Shown here in pieces: positions 36,565 through 54,935 of a stretch of DNA of 64,000 bases. The notes beneath the pieces were generated by a model. It did not search any database and was not told the DNA's origin. It was given only the letters and a program-made list of their open reading frames with translations. Position 1 is the first letter of the stretch. The number at the start of each line of letters is the position of its first letter. The stretch comes from Coriaria nepalensis (lineage: Eukaryota; Streptophyta; Magnoliopsida; Cucurbitales; Coriariaceae), in NCBI GenBank assembly GCA_027186245.1, contig CP114489.1, positions 2,177,501 to 2,241,500 on the forward strand, written 5' to 3'. The position numbers and the translations under genes are program-made.

Positions 36565-37218
36565 TAGAGATGGAGAACGAGGAAATGTGTGAGTGTGGAT
36601 GTGCAATTGGGAAGATAGAGTGAAAATGAGAGAGAAATAAGATACAGAATAGGAGGGGCGGAGAAGACGAGGGAAGGGAGGTTGAGCTAAACCCCAACTG
36701 TCAACTGTGTTTTCATCGCCCACATGCTATTACATGGATTTCAAATCAGAACACGTACAATTCATCCAACAAATTAAAATCATTAATTTTTTTGCCCCCA
36801 ATTCCAATTTTCCAGTAGACTTTTCTAATTGCTATTGCAAAATTGTCAAATAATTAGGCTTTGCTAATTGCTATTCTTGCCTCTCCCAATTTTGCATTAT
36901 GTATTAGAGCCTAATAATCTTAACTCTAAAGCACTTCGATTTAATCCTCTGTGACAGTACAGTTTGGACATTGACATTCATCAAACTTATTACTTATACA
37001 CCCGATAACTGTTCTGCTTAATATGTAGGTTTGGGATTCGGGTGTTTTCCGATGCCTAAATCCGGTGATATTCCCAGTAGAGGCACCTCAAATCTGACAT
37101 TTTGTAATGTATGAACATGATTATGATCTTGAGTGGTATGAGTGGGTAGGATTAATTATATGGTTGTTGTGTGAGAGTATTGAATCTTTCTCGACCACGA
37201 CCACGACCACGACCACGA

Positions 37219-37635
37219 TTAGTTTTGATGAGGAACAGATGCAGTAAACCGATTAAAGGGTTGCTGAAAATTTGGAAGTTGATTAAGAAGGGCCTGCAAA
37301 TCATTAAAAGAGGGTGGACTAGTTCGAGTCATGACAAAAGTAATGAATGATTCATATTCCATACCGAGACCGCCTAAAGTGTGTGATATGAGATCACCGC
37401 CGGAAACCGGTCTCTGAACCGTTGCGAGTGAATCAGCAAGTGTTTTGGTTTTTGATATATATTCTGTTATAGAGAGAGAACCACTAGAGATGTTCTGTAG
37501 CTGCAACAGATATTGGAGAACACTAGCTTCGGAAAGAGGACCCCTTTCTCTCTCTTCTCTCTCTCCAGCGGAGGCGATAGCGAATCCGGCGGCATGGTCA
37601 GTCCTTGGATTATGTTGATTTCGATTATTTTTCAT
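37219..37635 (-). mobile_element. Copia-type retrotransposon gag fragment
   Basis: A 139-codon open frame whose central part matches the gag (UBN2 type) of Ty1/Copia elements: LLQLQNISSGSLSITEYISK, TLADSLATVQRPVSGGDLI and LGGLGMEYESFITFV. Just past the stop, at about 37190-37220, the other frame has (GRG)n, the usual Gly-Arg stretch before the gag zinc knuckle. No protease, integrase, reverse transcriptase or LTR is recognised nearby, so it is an isolated fragment. Confidence 0.75.
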
Positions 37636-37846
37636 GATATTGGAAACCCTAGTTTCGATTCTTAATTCTGATTGTTTTGCTTCCCCATCTTACAAATTGT
37701 GCTTCTTATTTTATTGTAATTATTTTCCCCTTAGCTTTGACATCAAACATCAAACATCAAACATTGCTCTGTTTAGAATATTATTCCTTATTGATTCAGA
37801 GCTGCACATTTAGTCCTGTTAATTTAGATATATAAATCCAGCTAGA

Positions 37847-38522
37847 CGACGCGCTCGGGATGCTTTCAAGGATATTCAGCTTGGAATCGATCACATATTG
37901 TTCAAGTCAAGGTGTTCATAGTTTCATGTATGACAGGGGAAGTTTACTGGCTTGATTTTCCTCTTGTTTTGTTTCTCATTTCCTCTGATTATTAGTCCCC
38001 AACTCTTTTTTTGGCAGACACCATAAAAATTAATGCGTAAAATCATTTGTAATATTGTTTTTGGTGGAGAATTCTTGCATCTGCAAGGTTTCTAATGTGG
38101 AGAAGGGATTTCCTTCTTCTTTGTGGTCTTGTCAAATTTCTAGATCACTTCTGTCTCTACTTAAAAGGAGTATTGCAATTTGCAACCATTTTTGTATGCT
38201 TTCTTTGAAGTTCTTTATACTCTTATCTTTCAAAGTCAAGATTAACCATTTTTAATATCTTTCATTATAGTCCTATGACCGCAATTCTAGAAGAGTATAA
38301 ATATTCTCGAAAAGTTGGCTTCCGGGGAGTTGTCGTCCCAGACCGGTGGTGTGCTATTGTCACGGTTATGGAGACATTTGCACATTTTTCTTCGAGGGCA
38401 AGTAACCCTCTCTTCAAACAAAGTCCTGACTGGTTTGTTCATGTATGTGCTCAGTTAAATAACTAGTTCATGATCTTGCTTTTCAGGCATTGCGAAGAAG
38501 TTGGCGGCATCTGGTTATTATT
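37847..38522 (+). pseudogene. Truncated monoacylglycerol lipase / CSE-like pseudogene
   Basis: Three exon relics of the same hydrolase family as the gene at 5284-7504. 37847-37906 reads RRARDAFKDIQLGIDHILFK. 38283-38397 reads NSRRV, TAA, IFSKSWLPGSCRPRPVVCYC and HGYGDICTFFFEG. 38487-38522 reads GIAKKLAASGY, after which similarity is lost. The second piece ends in phase 1, exactly as in the intact gene, but its donor reads GC (GCAAGT) instead of GT. An in-frame TAA at 38298-38300 replaces the usual Glu. No catalytic-Ser exon is present. Conserved intron positions show that it is a duplicated copy that lost its 3' part, not a retrocopy. A MITE and a Copia gag fragment flank it. Confidence 0.8.
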
Positions 38523-38707
38523 TCTCTACAGGTTTCAAGGAATCAATCAGAGACAACCAGCTAAACCATCTTCTCTTCCTCCAAACCAGCATGGCAATCA
38601 ACGGAGGAGATAACAAGTCCGGCGGAACGGTGCTGTTGCAAGTAGCAGAACAAATCAGAAGACTTTGGGCTTCAAAAAATCAGAAGATTTTTTTTTTTTT
38701 CCGTTTA

Positions 38708-39034
38708 ATTTAGACGCAGTGAGCTGGAGTATATGATGTGTGTCCCTAATTGAATTTGATTTAAAAATAGGTAAGTGGAAGATCCTAAATTAGTTACATT
38801 CAAGGTAAGAATAGAAACCCGCTTTAGGATCTTCTGATTTGAATTCGAGGCAAGTCGCGTACAAATTATATAGATTTGAATTTTGGGATCGCTGCAAAAA
38901 TCATTTTTCATACATAAATTAGAATTCACACATCATTCAACATAATAACTAATTTAGGATCTTCCACTTACCTATTTTAAAATCAAATTCAATTAGGACA
39001 CACGTCATAAACCCCCAGCTCACCCAGTCTAAAT
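38708..39034. mobile_element. Fold-back MITE, 327 bp
   Basis: Two inverted arms of about 89 bases, 38708-38796 and 38946-39034, are nearly complementary: ATTTAGAC at the outer tip, then GTGTGTCC, AATTGAATTTGATTT, AATAGGTAAGTGGAAG and ATCCTAAATTAGTTA, against their inverse. A 149-base spacer with no coding potential separates them. Such a structure is typical of miniature inverted-repeat elements. No clear target duplication was identified, so I do not assign a superfamily. Confidence 0.75.
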
Positions 39035-39681
39035 CAAGCAAAAAGAAAAACACCGTGAAAAAATCAAACGCAGGAATGAAACGAGGTACAATTTCGAAAA
39101 TATATCTGATGATCTAGAACTGTTCTGCTACACCGATTTCATCGGTTCTTTGCTGATGTCCAAAATCTTCCGATTCGTTCTGCTACTCGCGACACGCACG
39201 TTGACGAATATCGTTAGCGTCGTCCCGTCGGTGAAAAGTGGTTTCAGAACTCTGATTGCCGTGCTTGGTTCGGAGCGAAGAGAAGATGGAGAGAGAGGAG
39301 AGAGAAAGGCGTGGTGGTTCTGTGAATCCCCTTGCCGCTGGTTTGGGTGGAGCGAAGAGAAGATGGGGGAGAGTACAGAGAAAGGTAAAAGGTAAAATAG
39401 ATACTAGGTTAACGTGAGGTTTGAGAGAATTAAAAAAAAAAACTACTGAGGTGGCGTGCACCCAGCCGTACGATAAGAAAAGACGGTCTGGATTAAATCC
39501 TCTTGACACATCTGGAGGGAATCCGACTCCTAGAGAGGGAGTATTGCAGAGGCCGCTTTGTTTTCTCGATTTCAAATTGAAGTTGTTATTTTCTCGAAGT
39601 TCAATTCAGAGGCGGCGAATAGAGCCAGGAAAAAAGCTTTAAATTTAGGTTGTTAACCAAAAGGTGAAGATTTCGGCGGAG

Positions 39682-42600
39682 ATGGCGACTGAAACGGCGT
39701 CGACGTCGTTAGGTTTCGTGAGCTGGGAAGAGTTGTTCGCATATGGCAACGAAGGGAGAAAAGAGGTCCGTTTCTACATCAAGCGGAGGGATGGGAGCTC
39801 CAATCTTATTGTGAGGGGGAAAGACAAGATCTTCCATCACGTCAAAGGCTCAAACGTGCCTTTTCCGCCCCACGGGAAGCTGAAGTCTCGGAGTGAGGTG
39901 GTTGATTGGCTTAATTCCATTGTTTCAGGTGCATATCTTTCTACGAAATCCCATCTTGTTGAAAAAATACGAGAATTGTGGCACTCACGGGGGAGTCCTT
40001 TCGGCCTCTTGATTGAAATATTGATTTGGTTTGGTTTCTGGGTGGAAAATAGTGAAATTTTCTGTTTGTGATATGTTTATGGTGAATCTTCCATTCATTA
40101 TTGATTATACTACAAAAAAAGAACAAGAAATTCTTCATCTCCTGACCTTATTTCTATATTTTTTAATGTTTGGTCTGAGGTTCGGACCTCTTACAGAGAA
40201 CCATGGAGTTCCTTGAATATAATTTAATATCCTTTTCGTGTCCTGCCTTCTGATAATCTACCCTCACTCAAGATTAGTTTTTGTTTATTGGTAGTAGAGA
40301 TTTTCTGTTTCTCTGATGGATCTATTTCCGTTTATTGTTCTTGAAGAATCCGTATTTGTCCCCGAAGGAAGATGAATTTTTTTTTTTTTTTTTTCTTTTG
40401 GTTTTATTTATTTGTTTAACTTAATCATAAAGCTGCGCTTGTGAACTAGATAGTTTAGATCCTATCCCTTTGCTGCGACCCTGTTGTTTTGAAATTAGAG
40501 TCTCTCTCTTCTTCATTATTACTTCCTTTAATGTTCCCCATATCATCTCCTGCTTCAACCATGCCTGTGAGCTGTTCTTCCATAGTTTGCTTTGATGTTC
40601 TTGCGGACTGACAATTATCTGGGTTGCAGGGATACTTATTGAGTCTCGCAGAGCTGGTTGAAGTACTGGAAATCTTTTGGCCCCTAAAATCTAGGTCAAG
40701 ATCTTTCATTGGCCAAATATTTTTATGTTGCTCATTAATAATACATTCATTTTGGTAAATATGACCCTTTGTTTTTCTTTTTGACTTTGTTTTGCTTGGT
40801 CCATCCATCTAATTTTTCCAATTATTAGATTTTTGTATGAGAGAATATTTTGTTTGTTGCATAGTGCTTATATATTTGTGGATTTTATTTAAATTACTAT
40901 TTAGTTTTCGTATGTTTAACGGTTACTTCTTCTCTTGTATTCCAAATAAGTTTAACTGTTTAATTTATCAACTATATATTCTCCTTTTCAGAGTCAACAA
41001 GGGATGAAGAGCCCCACCCATCTGGTTGTTCTTTAGGGGATAGAGATGCTTCACATTCGGATATTACAACTTCAAAGGTATTGATGACGCCAGCAGCTTG
41101 CTTATGATTTCTTTTTAAAAGGTTACTTTTTGTACTGGCTTGGTTGCCATTTGCCAATTATTATCTTTTGTATTCACATTAACTATGTCAACCATCTCTA
41201 ACTGTTTTTTGGGATACTCAAATACAGAAACTGGGTCAGCATACTAAACCGTTTTCGTGGATAGGCCATCCTTGGAGATGTGGGGATATGCTTTGGCATT
41301 ATCAGGGATTTCATCGCAATGGTTTTAAAATATCTGTAAGTGTTTTTTTTTTTTTTTCCCCCTCATAGTCAGTATTACTAGTTTCTAGGTTTTTGCCCTT
41401 CTATTCTATTGCCTTCTAATGGTTGTTTTTTCTGCATTTGCTCTTTTTCATTAATTATTTCAGGTTCATGGCTTTGTTTATATATTGACGGAAGAGGGCA
41501 AATGCCCTGTTGCCTATGTTGAAGATATGTATGAGGACTTGGAAGGCCAAAAGAAGGTTATGGTACGGTGGTTTGATAACAGTGATGAGGTTGGTATAGT
41601 TTCTGAAAAGTGTCATGACAGAGAGATTTTCTTTCCTTTTGGAAGTCACGAGCTCAGCGTAGAATGCATAGATGGGATTGCTACTGTTCTTGGTCCTCGA
41701 CATTTCAAAAGATTTCAGAACAAGGCAATATATACTAATGTTAAACCATTTTTATGCAAAAGGCAACGTTGTGAAAAGGGTGAACCTAAACCTTTAAACA
41801 TCACTCTGCTTCAACGATATTGGGAGCAGGAGATAATTAAGAAGCACTTTGTATCTCAATCTTTAACTACTGAAGACAATGTTGATGATAATGGGATTAG
41901 ACCTAAGAAGAGGAGTCATCGTTCAAAAGGCAATGACTTGGAGTTTGCTAATACGAGAACCCCCATGACTGTAGTTTGTAGGGACGTGCAAAAAACTAGC
42001 AGTAAGAGTAATCAGGTGAATAGTTCATCGTATTTAGCTGTAGGTTCCCTTGTCGAAGTCTTATCACAAGACAGTGGTATTAGAGGTTGTTGGAACAGAG
42101 CTTTGATTGTGAAGAAGCATAAGCACCAAGATAGGGTAAAGGTGCAATATCAACATCTCCAAGATCCTGTTGTTGACTCAAAGAAACTAGAGGTATGAAT
42201 TCTATCTTTCTGACCAATGTGCATCTATTTTCCTACGATTATCAGATTTTGACCTGTTGTGTAGCTTTCACTATCCTTCTAAATTTATCCATGGTTTATC
42301 ATGTAGGAGTGGATTTCATTGAGGATTGCAGCCCCTGATGATATGGCTATCCGAATAGCTGGAAGAGCAACTATACGTCCAATTCCTCCTCAATCAAGTG
42401 AAGACAGAATTTTCTTGACTATTAATGTTGGGACAGCTGTCGATGTGTGGTGGTCCGATGCATGGTGGGAAGGTGTTGTAATTCAGATAGAACCAGATGA
42501 AACATTTCGTGTATATTTCCCAGGTTTGGGCAATCTCCTCTCTTAATAACTGAGTTAGAATCTTTTTGTATCTTAATATATTTTTCTGATGTTTCTTTTT

Positions 42601-43108
42601 ACATATAATCCTTGCAGGTGAAAATATCGAATCAACTTTTGGGCCTAGTGAGATTAGACATTCTAAAGAGTGGTTAGGAAGTAGGTGGATGCCGATAGAG
42701 AGAAAGCCAGAAGTTGTGACATTACTTTCCCTGACAAGACCAGAAATTAGTAGAATTAGTGAACCCATATCATGTGATCCTCATCTGGGCTCTTCTAGTG
42801 ATAAGGTAGAAAAAATTAAGGTGATTCGAGATATATTAAAGGATGATTTGCTGGCTAAACGAAGGTGGGGGGCAACAAGGAAGAGACGCTTCTGCAAAAG
42901 AAAGAGGTATGTTCTAAAGCCAAAAATTGTCGATAAAAGTCGCTGTGAAGGCAACTCAGATACATTGGGTTCTTCTCGTACTCGCAAGAGAGTTCTTACA
43001 ACAACTCTGAAGGTTGTTAACTATGATAACTGCAAGTACGCAGGAGATTCTCGGTTTGGTTCTTCTTCGGTTGTTCCAACTCTAACGAGCTTGGTTCTGT
43101 CTAGATGA
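39682..43108 (+). CDS. BAH and Agenet (Tudor-like) domain protein, chromatin reader (625 aa)
   Basis: Six exons (39682-39928, 40992-41077, 41228-41335, 41464-42192, 42307-42523, 42618-43108) join in frame to 625 residues. The N-terminal part (FVSWEELFAYGNEGRKEVRF) leads to a BAH domain at about 148-270, with GFVYILTEEGKCPVAYVEDM, VMVRWFDNSDEVG and EIFFPFGSHELSVECIDGIA. Agenet repeats follow: YLAVGSLVEVLSQDSGIRGC (about 335-390) and INVGTAVDVWWSDAWWEGVV (about 425-490). The last 100 residues are Lys/Arg-rich (RKRRFCKRKR), a likely nuclear signal. The architecture matches the plant BAH-Agenet family (Arabidopsis At1g68580 type, from memory). BAH domains often read histone methylation, and Agenet modules bind modified histone tails or DNA; the specific mark is unknown. 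Start chosen at the ATG 39682, since the upstream frame has only GTG. Confidence 0.88.
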
Positions 43109-43505
43109 TGAGGTGGTTTTTTTTCTGTCATAAATGTGTCCAGGTTTTGTTTTTACTTTTCTCTTTTCCCCCAAGTTTGATTTATTTCTTTGCATCGATT
43201 TGATGCCAGATGTTCTTTGTAAGCATGCTTAGAAATTTCTTTGATAGAAATTTTTTGAGGAATAAGATTATAACCTCACAAGTCTTTCACAAAGATGGAT
43301 GCAAGAAGGTGTTTCTACTTCATCTTTATTGTATATTGAGTCACTGAGAAATGAAATTCTAACTTGTCTTTTACTTCATAACTTTTTGGAAAAATCTGGT
43401 ATGAAAGATTTGTTGAATCCTAAAGAGATTGGTAATGCAAGCAAAATTTGGAGCTGTCTATGCTGATATCTAATTAAGAGCTGTGTTTTGCATTGATACC
43501 AGAAA

Positions 43506-43634
43506 GGTACGATACAAGAATTGAAATCAGAAAAGTTAACGGATCTATGCTGTAATTGACAAGGTATTCGGTACGATACAAGAACCGAAATCAGAAAGTT
43601 AATGGATCTATGCCGTAATCGACAAGGTTTTCGG
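43506..43634. repeat. Two-copy tandem repeat, 64-bp unit
   Basis: GGTACGATACAAGAA...TTGACAAGGTATTC at 43506-43569 is followed directly by a close copy at 43570-43634. The unit encodes no open frame. Confidence 0.75.
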
Positions 43635-44110
43635 TCTCTAATTAGAGCCTCCATAATGAAAGTAAAATATTGTGTCTAATAGATGATTAATCTTTTTAAG
43701 TTTTGTATAACATTAACTGTGGATCAAGAAACAAATTATTCATTTTTTGTTGTGTGAGCCAATTTGAAGGATGATCGATCATGGAAACCATGCCCACTTA
43801 AGAAACAAAACCAAGCTTTCTTATCAAGTTAAGCACATACAATATCAAACCAACTTTTCCTGTCAGAATCTGATACCAACTTTATTCACAAAGTAATTCC
43901 ATGAAAAAAAAAAATTCATCCAAAAAAACCCATTTATTTTTCTTATCTGGTACCATCAGAAAAATCTCATCAGCTCCTATCTCCATTTAGCCATGTCAGC
44001 CAAGGCAAGTACTGCTCCATCTTTTTTTGGGTTAGTTTTGTTGTTCCTGTCAAAATCTAACTCATAAGTCAACTCATGTGGTTCATGAGTTTGTTTTGTA
44101 GTATTGTTGC

Positions 44111-44400
44111 ATGACGATGAGGATCACCATTGACTGCAACGCTTGCTGCAAAAAGTTGAAGAAGATCATTGTCAGGATGAAGGGTGAGATTTTGTAACAC
44201 TGGAAATTAAAAGCAATCTAATTAAACATATCTACTAAGATTCAATCTCATCATCTATTAACATACCTTGTTGCTATTTCATCATTTGATGTTGAAAAGA
44301 TTGAGACTCACTTGATTGAGAAGCCGGAGGACCGGGTTAGAGTGTGCGGCCGATTCCAACCCGCGACATTGCAAAAAAATTGAGAAAGAAAATGAAGCGC
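44111..44400 (+). pseudogene. Heavy-metal-associated (copper-transport-type) protein, frameshifted
   Basis: The exon at 44111-44183 reads MTMRITIDCNACCKKLKKII and VRMK, the HMA fold with a CxxC-type pair (CNACC). After an intron, 44300-44365 continues IETHLIEKPEDRVRVCGRF. The next frame-correct text, DIAKKLRKKMKR at about 44366-44401, is one base out of frame. The predicted product stops early at PATLQKN. The splice junction between the two exons also does not preserve frame with any GT-AG pair I could find. The position matches At3g25855 (copper transport family) between LTA2 and PRP4K in Arabidopsis, from memory. Sequence error is possible: only one missing base separates the tail from a normal family end. 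Confidence 0.6.
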
Positions 44401-44901
44401 TGAGTAAAAATTATGAATATTCAGGAATTTGAAAAAGATTATAAAGAAGAAGAAGAAGAAGATATGAAACAAATGCAACCTTCAATTCTAGTTGACGGAT
44501 AAAATATAACTCTAGAATCCTCGTTATGGACACATATTTGTTAATTAATTATTTATTTATTTCATCAAGCTAATGACACATTGTTAATAACTTAATGATG
44601 ATATACATTGATGATAAAATATTAAATAAATACAGAATTCTAATAATTGTAATTAATTAATATAATAAATTACAACAAAAACACATAAAAAAAAGTGAAG
44701 GGGAAAAAAAAAAAAAAAAAAGAGAAAAGGAAACTGTAAAAAGATAATATAAAATAAAATATCTAAGTTGGACCATTGCATATAATCAGATGTTCGTTTA
44801 TCAACGATACCTCTCCAGCTTCTTTGTTTTCTCTCTCTGAAGGAAGGAGGCAAATTAATTAAGAGAATAGAAAGCCCTAACCCTAGATTTACCGGGAAAT
44901 C

Positions 44902-50937
<6,036 letters not shown>

Positions 50938-53900
50938 TCCATGTTGCTGCTTTTCTGACCCCAGATTGCTGTCTGCTAGATATTTGTACATTATGACCTA
51001 ATTCATATATCTAATCATCGGAAATTGTCTGTCTTCTCTGTGATGGCCTAAGAGCTGTTGGCACAGTTGGCATGGTAGAGGTCAGAAGGGATGATATTTG
51101 GTCAGGAGTACTCTTTAGCTGGCGAGTTCTTTCAGGGGAATGTTACTGTTTCTATTGTAAGACCAACTTGCTGAAGGCATTTACTTCCCCTTGTAATCAT
51201 TCATGATTATTGTTATTGTGGAAATCTAATAGTACTTTAGTCCCTATCATAAATTATCATGTACTCTGAACATTGTTTCTGAGTTTAATCTTGTGGGAAG
51301 GTAATGAGTAAACAAAACTATCAACTCAGATCGGATCAGTGAAATTGCTTATCCTTCGAGAGCCATTGGGATTGATGGCAGTGTGGACTTATTTATATTA
51401 TTTTATTCTGCAAGTATGCAGCCTCTGCATACTTGTTCTGTTGTTTATTTGAATTTGCAGGTTCTCAAGAGTCTAACATTATTTTTCCTTCAGGATATTT
51501 GTCATTGCTTTGAGGGGACCCCTCTCGTGCTTAAATTGATTTAGAGGCACCCAGGAGAAGGTACCTTGGTTTGCTTATTAGGAGATAATTGTGACAACAT
51601 TGCCACTAGATTTTTTCCATATATGTTTCTTCATATAACCCTTGCTTAGTAGATTAGTTAGTTATGAGCTCTAAATTATGCTTGTTAATTAGGAACTACT
51701 AAGTAAGATAGGCTGATGACTTTATTTGCACATTTCATTGCATACTAGTTTGGAAGTGAAAAATGGATGTGTCTGATTTATGGAACTTGATATATCAGCC
51801 CAGTAACTCCTAATGAAACCTTATCATTCCCTTTGTGAACTTGTGCCTTAAGTTATTGTGCATCATGTTCCACATACATGTCCTTTAACTACTGGGTTCT
51901 TTCCTCACCTGTTTTTTTTTTTTTGGGTATTCTCTTTTCTGTCTAGTATTTATATGAGTATGTCCTAATGAAATTGCATTGCATCTGATCCATGATATGG
52001 TCATTCTGGAGGCACTTGCATTGGAAGTTTTCAACTGCAGCTCTATGTGAAGGAATATTCAAGTAAGTAATGAAGTTGTATATGTCATGTTTCCCTTCTT
52101 GAACTGATATGATAATGATGAATTAACTGCTCGTTGAAAAAGTTCTGTATTTTGATTAAATTTTTTCACCTTTTCAGGGTACAGTTGCCATACTCCAACT
52201 CTTGTAAGTATATCCAATTCCTAATTGTGTGACTTCCTATTGTGATTCCTTGGTTACTTTTCCTTTTAGTATGTTGCCTTAGAGAATTGGGTATTAACCC
52301 TTTAGGCGTGTTTGGTACACCGGATATGAAGACTGGGATTAGCAAATCCCGCTCCCACTTCTGCTGCAAAATTTAGCTCGGAGTTCTAGTCCACCGTAGC
52401 CCTTTAGTTGCATTGAAAACTATTAGTAATCTTCTTCATGGGAATCAATTGCTAGTCTCTAAGAAAATCGCACACCAGTTGAGCTTTATATCTGATTTTT
52501 TCTTCTTCAATTCCACAAAAATCACAATCACAAATCAGGCGACTGCTATCTCTATTTTTCCTTCTTCAATCTCTGAGAAAAAAAAAAATGCTGCCAGGTA
52601 AAATCTCTCTTGTTCACTTTGAACTCATTTTCTCTATGTAATCCAACCACAGGTTCATTATGAGAAATATTCTTTGGATGTTTATTTCATTGACAATATT
52701 ACTAGGATTCATCTCGAAGTAGCTATATGTTGCTTGTAGGTTTTGGTCCTCAGTTTGGGATTTTAGCTAGAAATTGGGGAAAGAGAAGATGTTAGACCCA
52801 CCCTTGTGTTTTTTAGTTGGTTCTTAGTGAGCGCTACAGAGATCAAATTTCAGAGCATCCAGATGAACTTTCAATCTGCTTACTTCCAAGGCCAAAGAAA
52901 AAGCCTATTTTCCAATTTCTGGTTTTCAGCTCATCTACATTATGGATTTGTTCAAGTTGTGGAAATATTAAATTGATTAATCACTTTCAATTTTGGGGTT
53001 TAAGGTAGAAAGCCATGGGCTCTTATATTAAATGAAAATTCAGATATCTTGAACATGTACCTAAACCTGATCCCAACTCAAAACATGACCCACTAGATCC
53101 AGTCCAAACTTACTAGTTGAATCCAAATGTTAAATTTGTGAGTTTTTTTGGTGTGGGGGTCATGAGAGAAGGAACTCATTTGAGGGTTGCGATTTGTGCA
53201 AATATAGTAATGCCTTAGTTTGTCTCATTGACTATGCTTCCCTTTGTCTTTTACTGTAGAACTCTTTGGTAAACCCTAAGTCTAAACAGCCGGAGTATAT
53301 CTAGTGTAAGTTCGGGTGTATGTTGTACTCTCTCTCTCTCTCCAGGATCTCTAATTTTAACAGCTTTGCGGAGGTATGCAATAGAACTGTGGGCATACTC
53401 TGGTTTTTCTTTTTGGGTCATCTTGTTTAGGGTGCTTAAATCCTTGGAGATTATTGGTACTTTGCTTCCGCCCCAAGCTTGATTAGTTCCTCACAAGTTT
53501 CTAACTTCCTTCTAACGCGTGACATGATTGGCATTCCTATGATGTTTCTGTAATCTGCTGTTCTTCATAATCTGTGCTCCGAGGAGGTTCCAGTACAAGG
53601 TTCTAGTGATCTTAGTAGAAGGTCTATCATTTACGTCATCTTTCTGGATTATTCGTCTGTAATATTTTTACAAGGTTTATAAGCATTATGATGTATGTAG
53701 TAATGTTCCGTTAAATATCAGGTTTTATCATAGGTATTTCTCATTGTCGCAGGATCTTCTGAATTGTTCTCTTTTGTAGTATTTTAAAAGAAATTAGCTT
53801 CTATATGGGGCGTATGTCGCAATCGCCTTTCATATCGATGGCATATATCTGGTGTAGGTCCCAAATTTCTATAGCCGTTATGTTCCTCAGTTCATGTACG

Positions 53901-54935
53901 AATATGCATTCGTATGACCATTTTTTGTTCCATGTGGGTCCAGGCTTGTTTAATAAAGGTACCCAAATGTTTCACGCCTGTGCCTAAGAACTAGAAAGCA
54001 TGACACTAATTCCGACAAATTGAAGCTTTTAATAGCATAAGACTGAGTTTTGAGCGCTTTCCCACACCATCCAAATGAGAATGTGTTGATGTAACTTTAG
54101 CCTTATGTAAAGAGGAAGTCATGAAAATACAATATAGATAAGACCCAAAAAATAGCAAAGAAAGAAGTTGAGTTCATTATTAGCTCTAGGGGAAAAATAA
54201 AGGAAGAAAGCCAATTTTTAGATGGTTATTATTAACAACGTCGAACACATTGAGGCAGAATTCGAATTCGAATATGAGTGTTGCCGTTTGTGTATTGTAT
54301 GAAATATATAACGATTCTCTAATAGTGAGTGTGGGACCATGAATGGGAGGAGCTCTGAGTCTGTGACCAAGTCAACTCCTAAATGCTCGTGGTCGTTAGT
54401 TTCTAGAATTCTTTGAAAAGTTTGGTTTGTGTAACAAGTCATTCAGGAACTTACCTTCTCAGCCTCGTCAGTACCTCGATCACTGTCTTAGGCTCTTTAC
54501 CACAAATGGTGACACTTTTATCACATCTCCATCCTTACTTTCTGTTGAACTACTGCCTTTGACTTCTTCCGCACATATCACATAATTTGGTTCTCCCTTC
54601 TGAGTAACAGCCTGAATTTCAGACCCTGCTACAGAATTGACAAGATGCCCGCGTCAAGACTCATTCTCCTATTGTCCCAATCTCACCATTTCCTTGTCAC
54701 TTGTATATATATTTTTAATAAAAGTCGTCCGTTTTCGTAATAAGAAATTGGTTTATATAGACAACACGTATAAACACGTATACCTCTTTCAAGCCTCTCT
54801 TCCTTAAACTCTTATATCGGCATTTCATACATAAAGGAGCAAACAAGACAGGACTTGATTGTATTTTTGTGACAGTAAAAACTAACACAAAAGAACCCTC
54901 TTTTTATTCATACAAAAGAGGTTGGTACTGTAATC
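50938..54935. other. 3' flank of PRP4K and 3.5 kb of gene-free DNA
   Basis: The first about 300 bases look like 3' UTR. Beyond that no frame has protein-like composition on either strand. A (CT)n repeat lies at 53330-53343 and a poly-T at 51909-51923. At 52303-52320 GGCGTGTTTGGTACACCGG resembles a transposon tip, but no matching end was seen. Confidence 0.5.

Noticed and set aside
36565..36723. Upstream in-frame ATG of LTA2
   Set aside because: The added 53 residues are leader-like (aromatic and Ser/His-rich) and the normal transit peptide begins at the later ATG.
52303..52400. Transposon tip (GGCGTGTTTGGTAC)
   Set aside because: No matching inverted end or target duplication was seen nearby.
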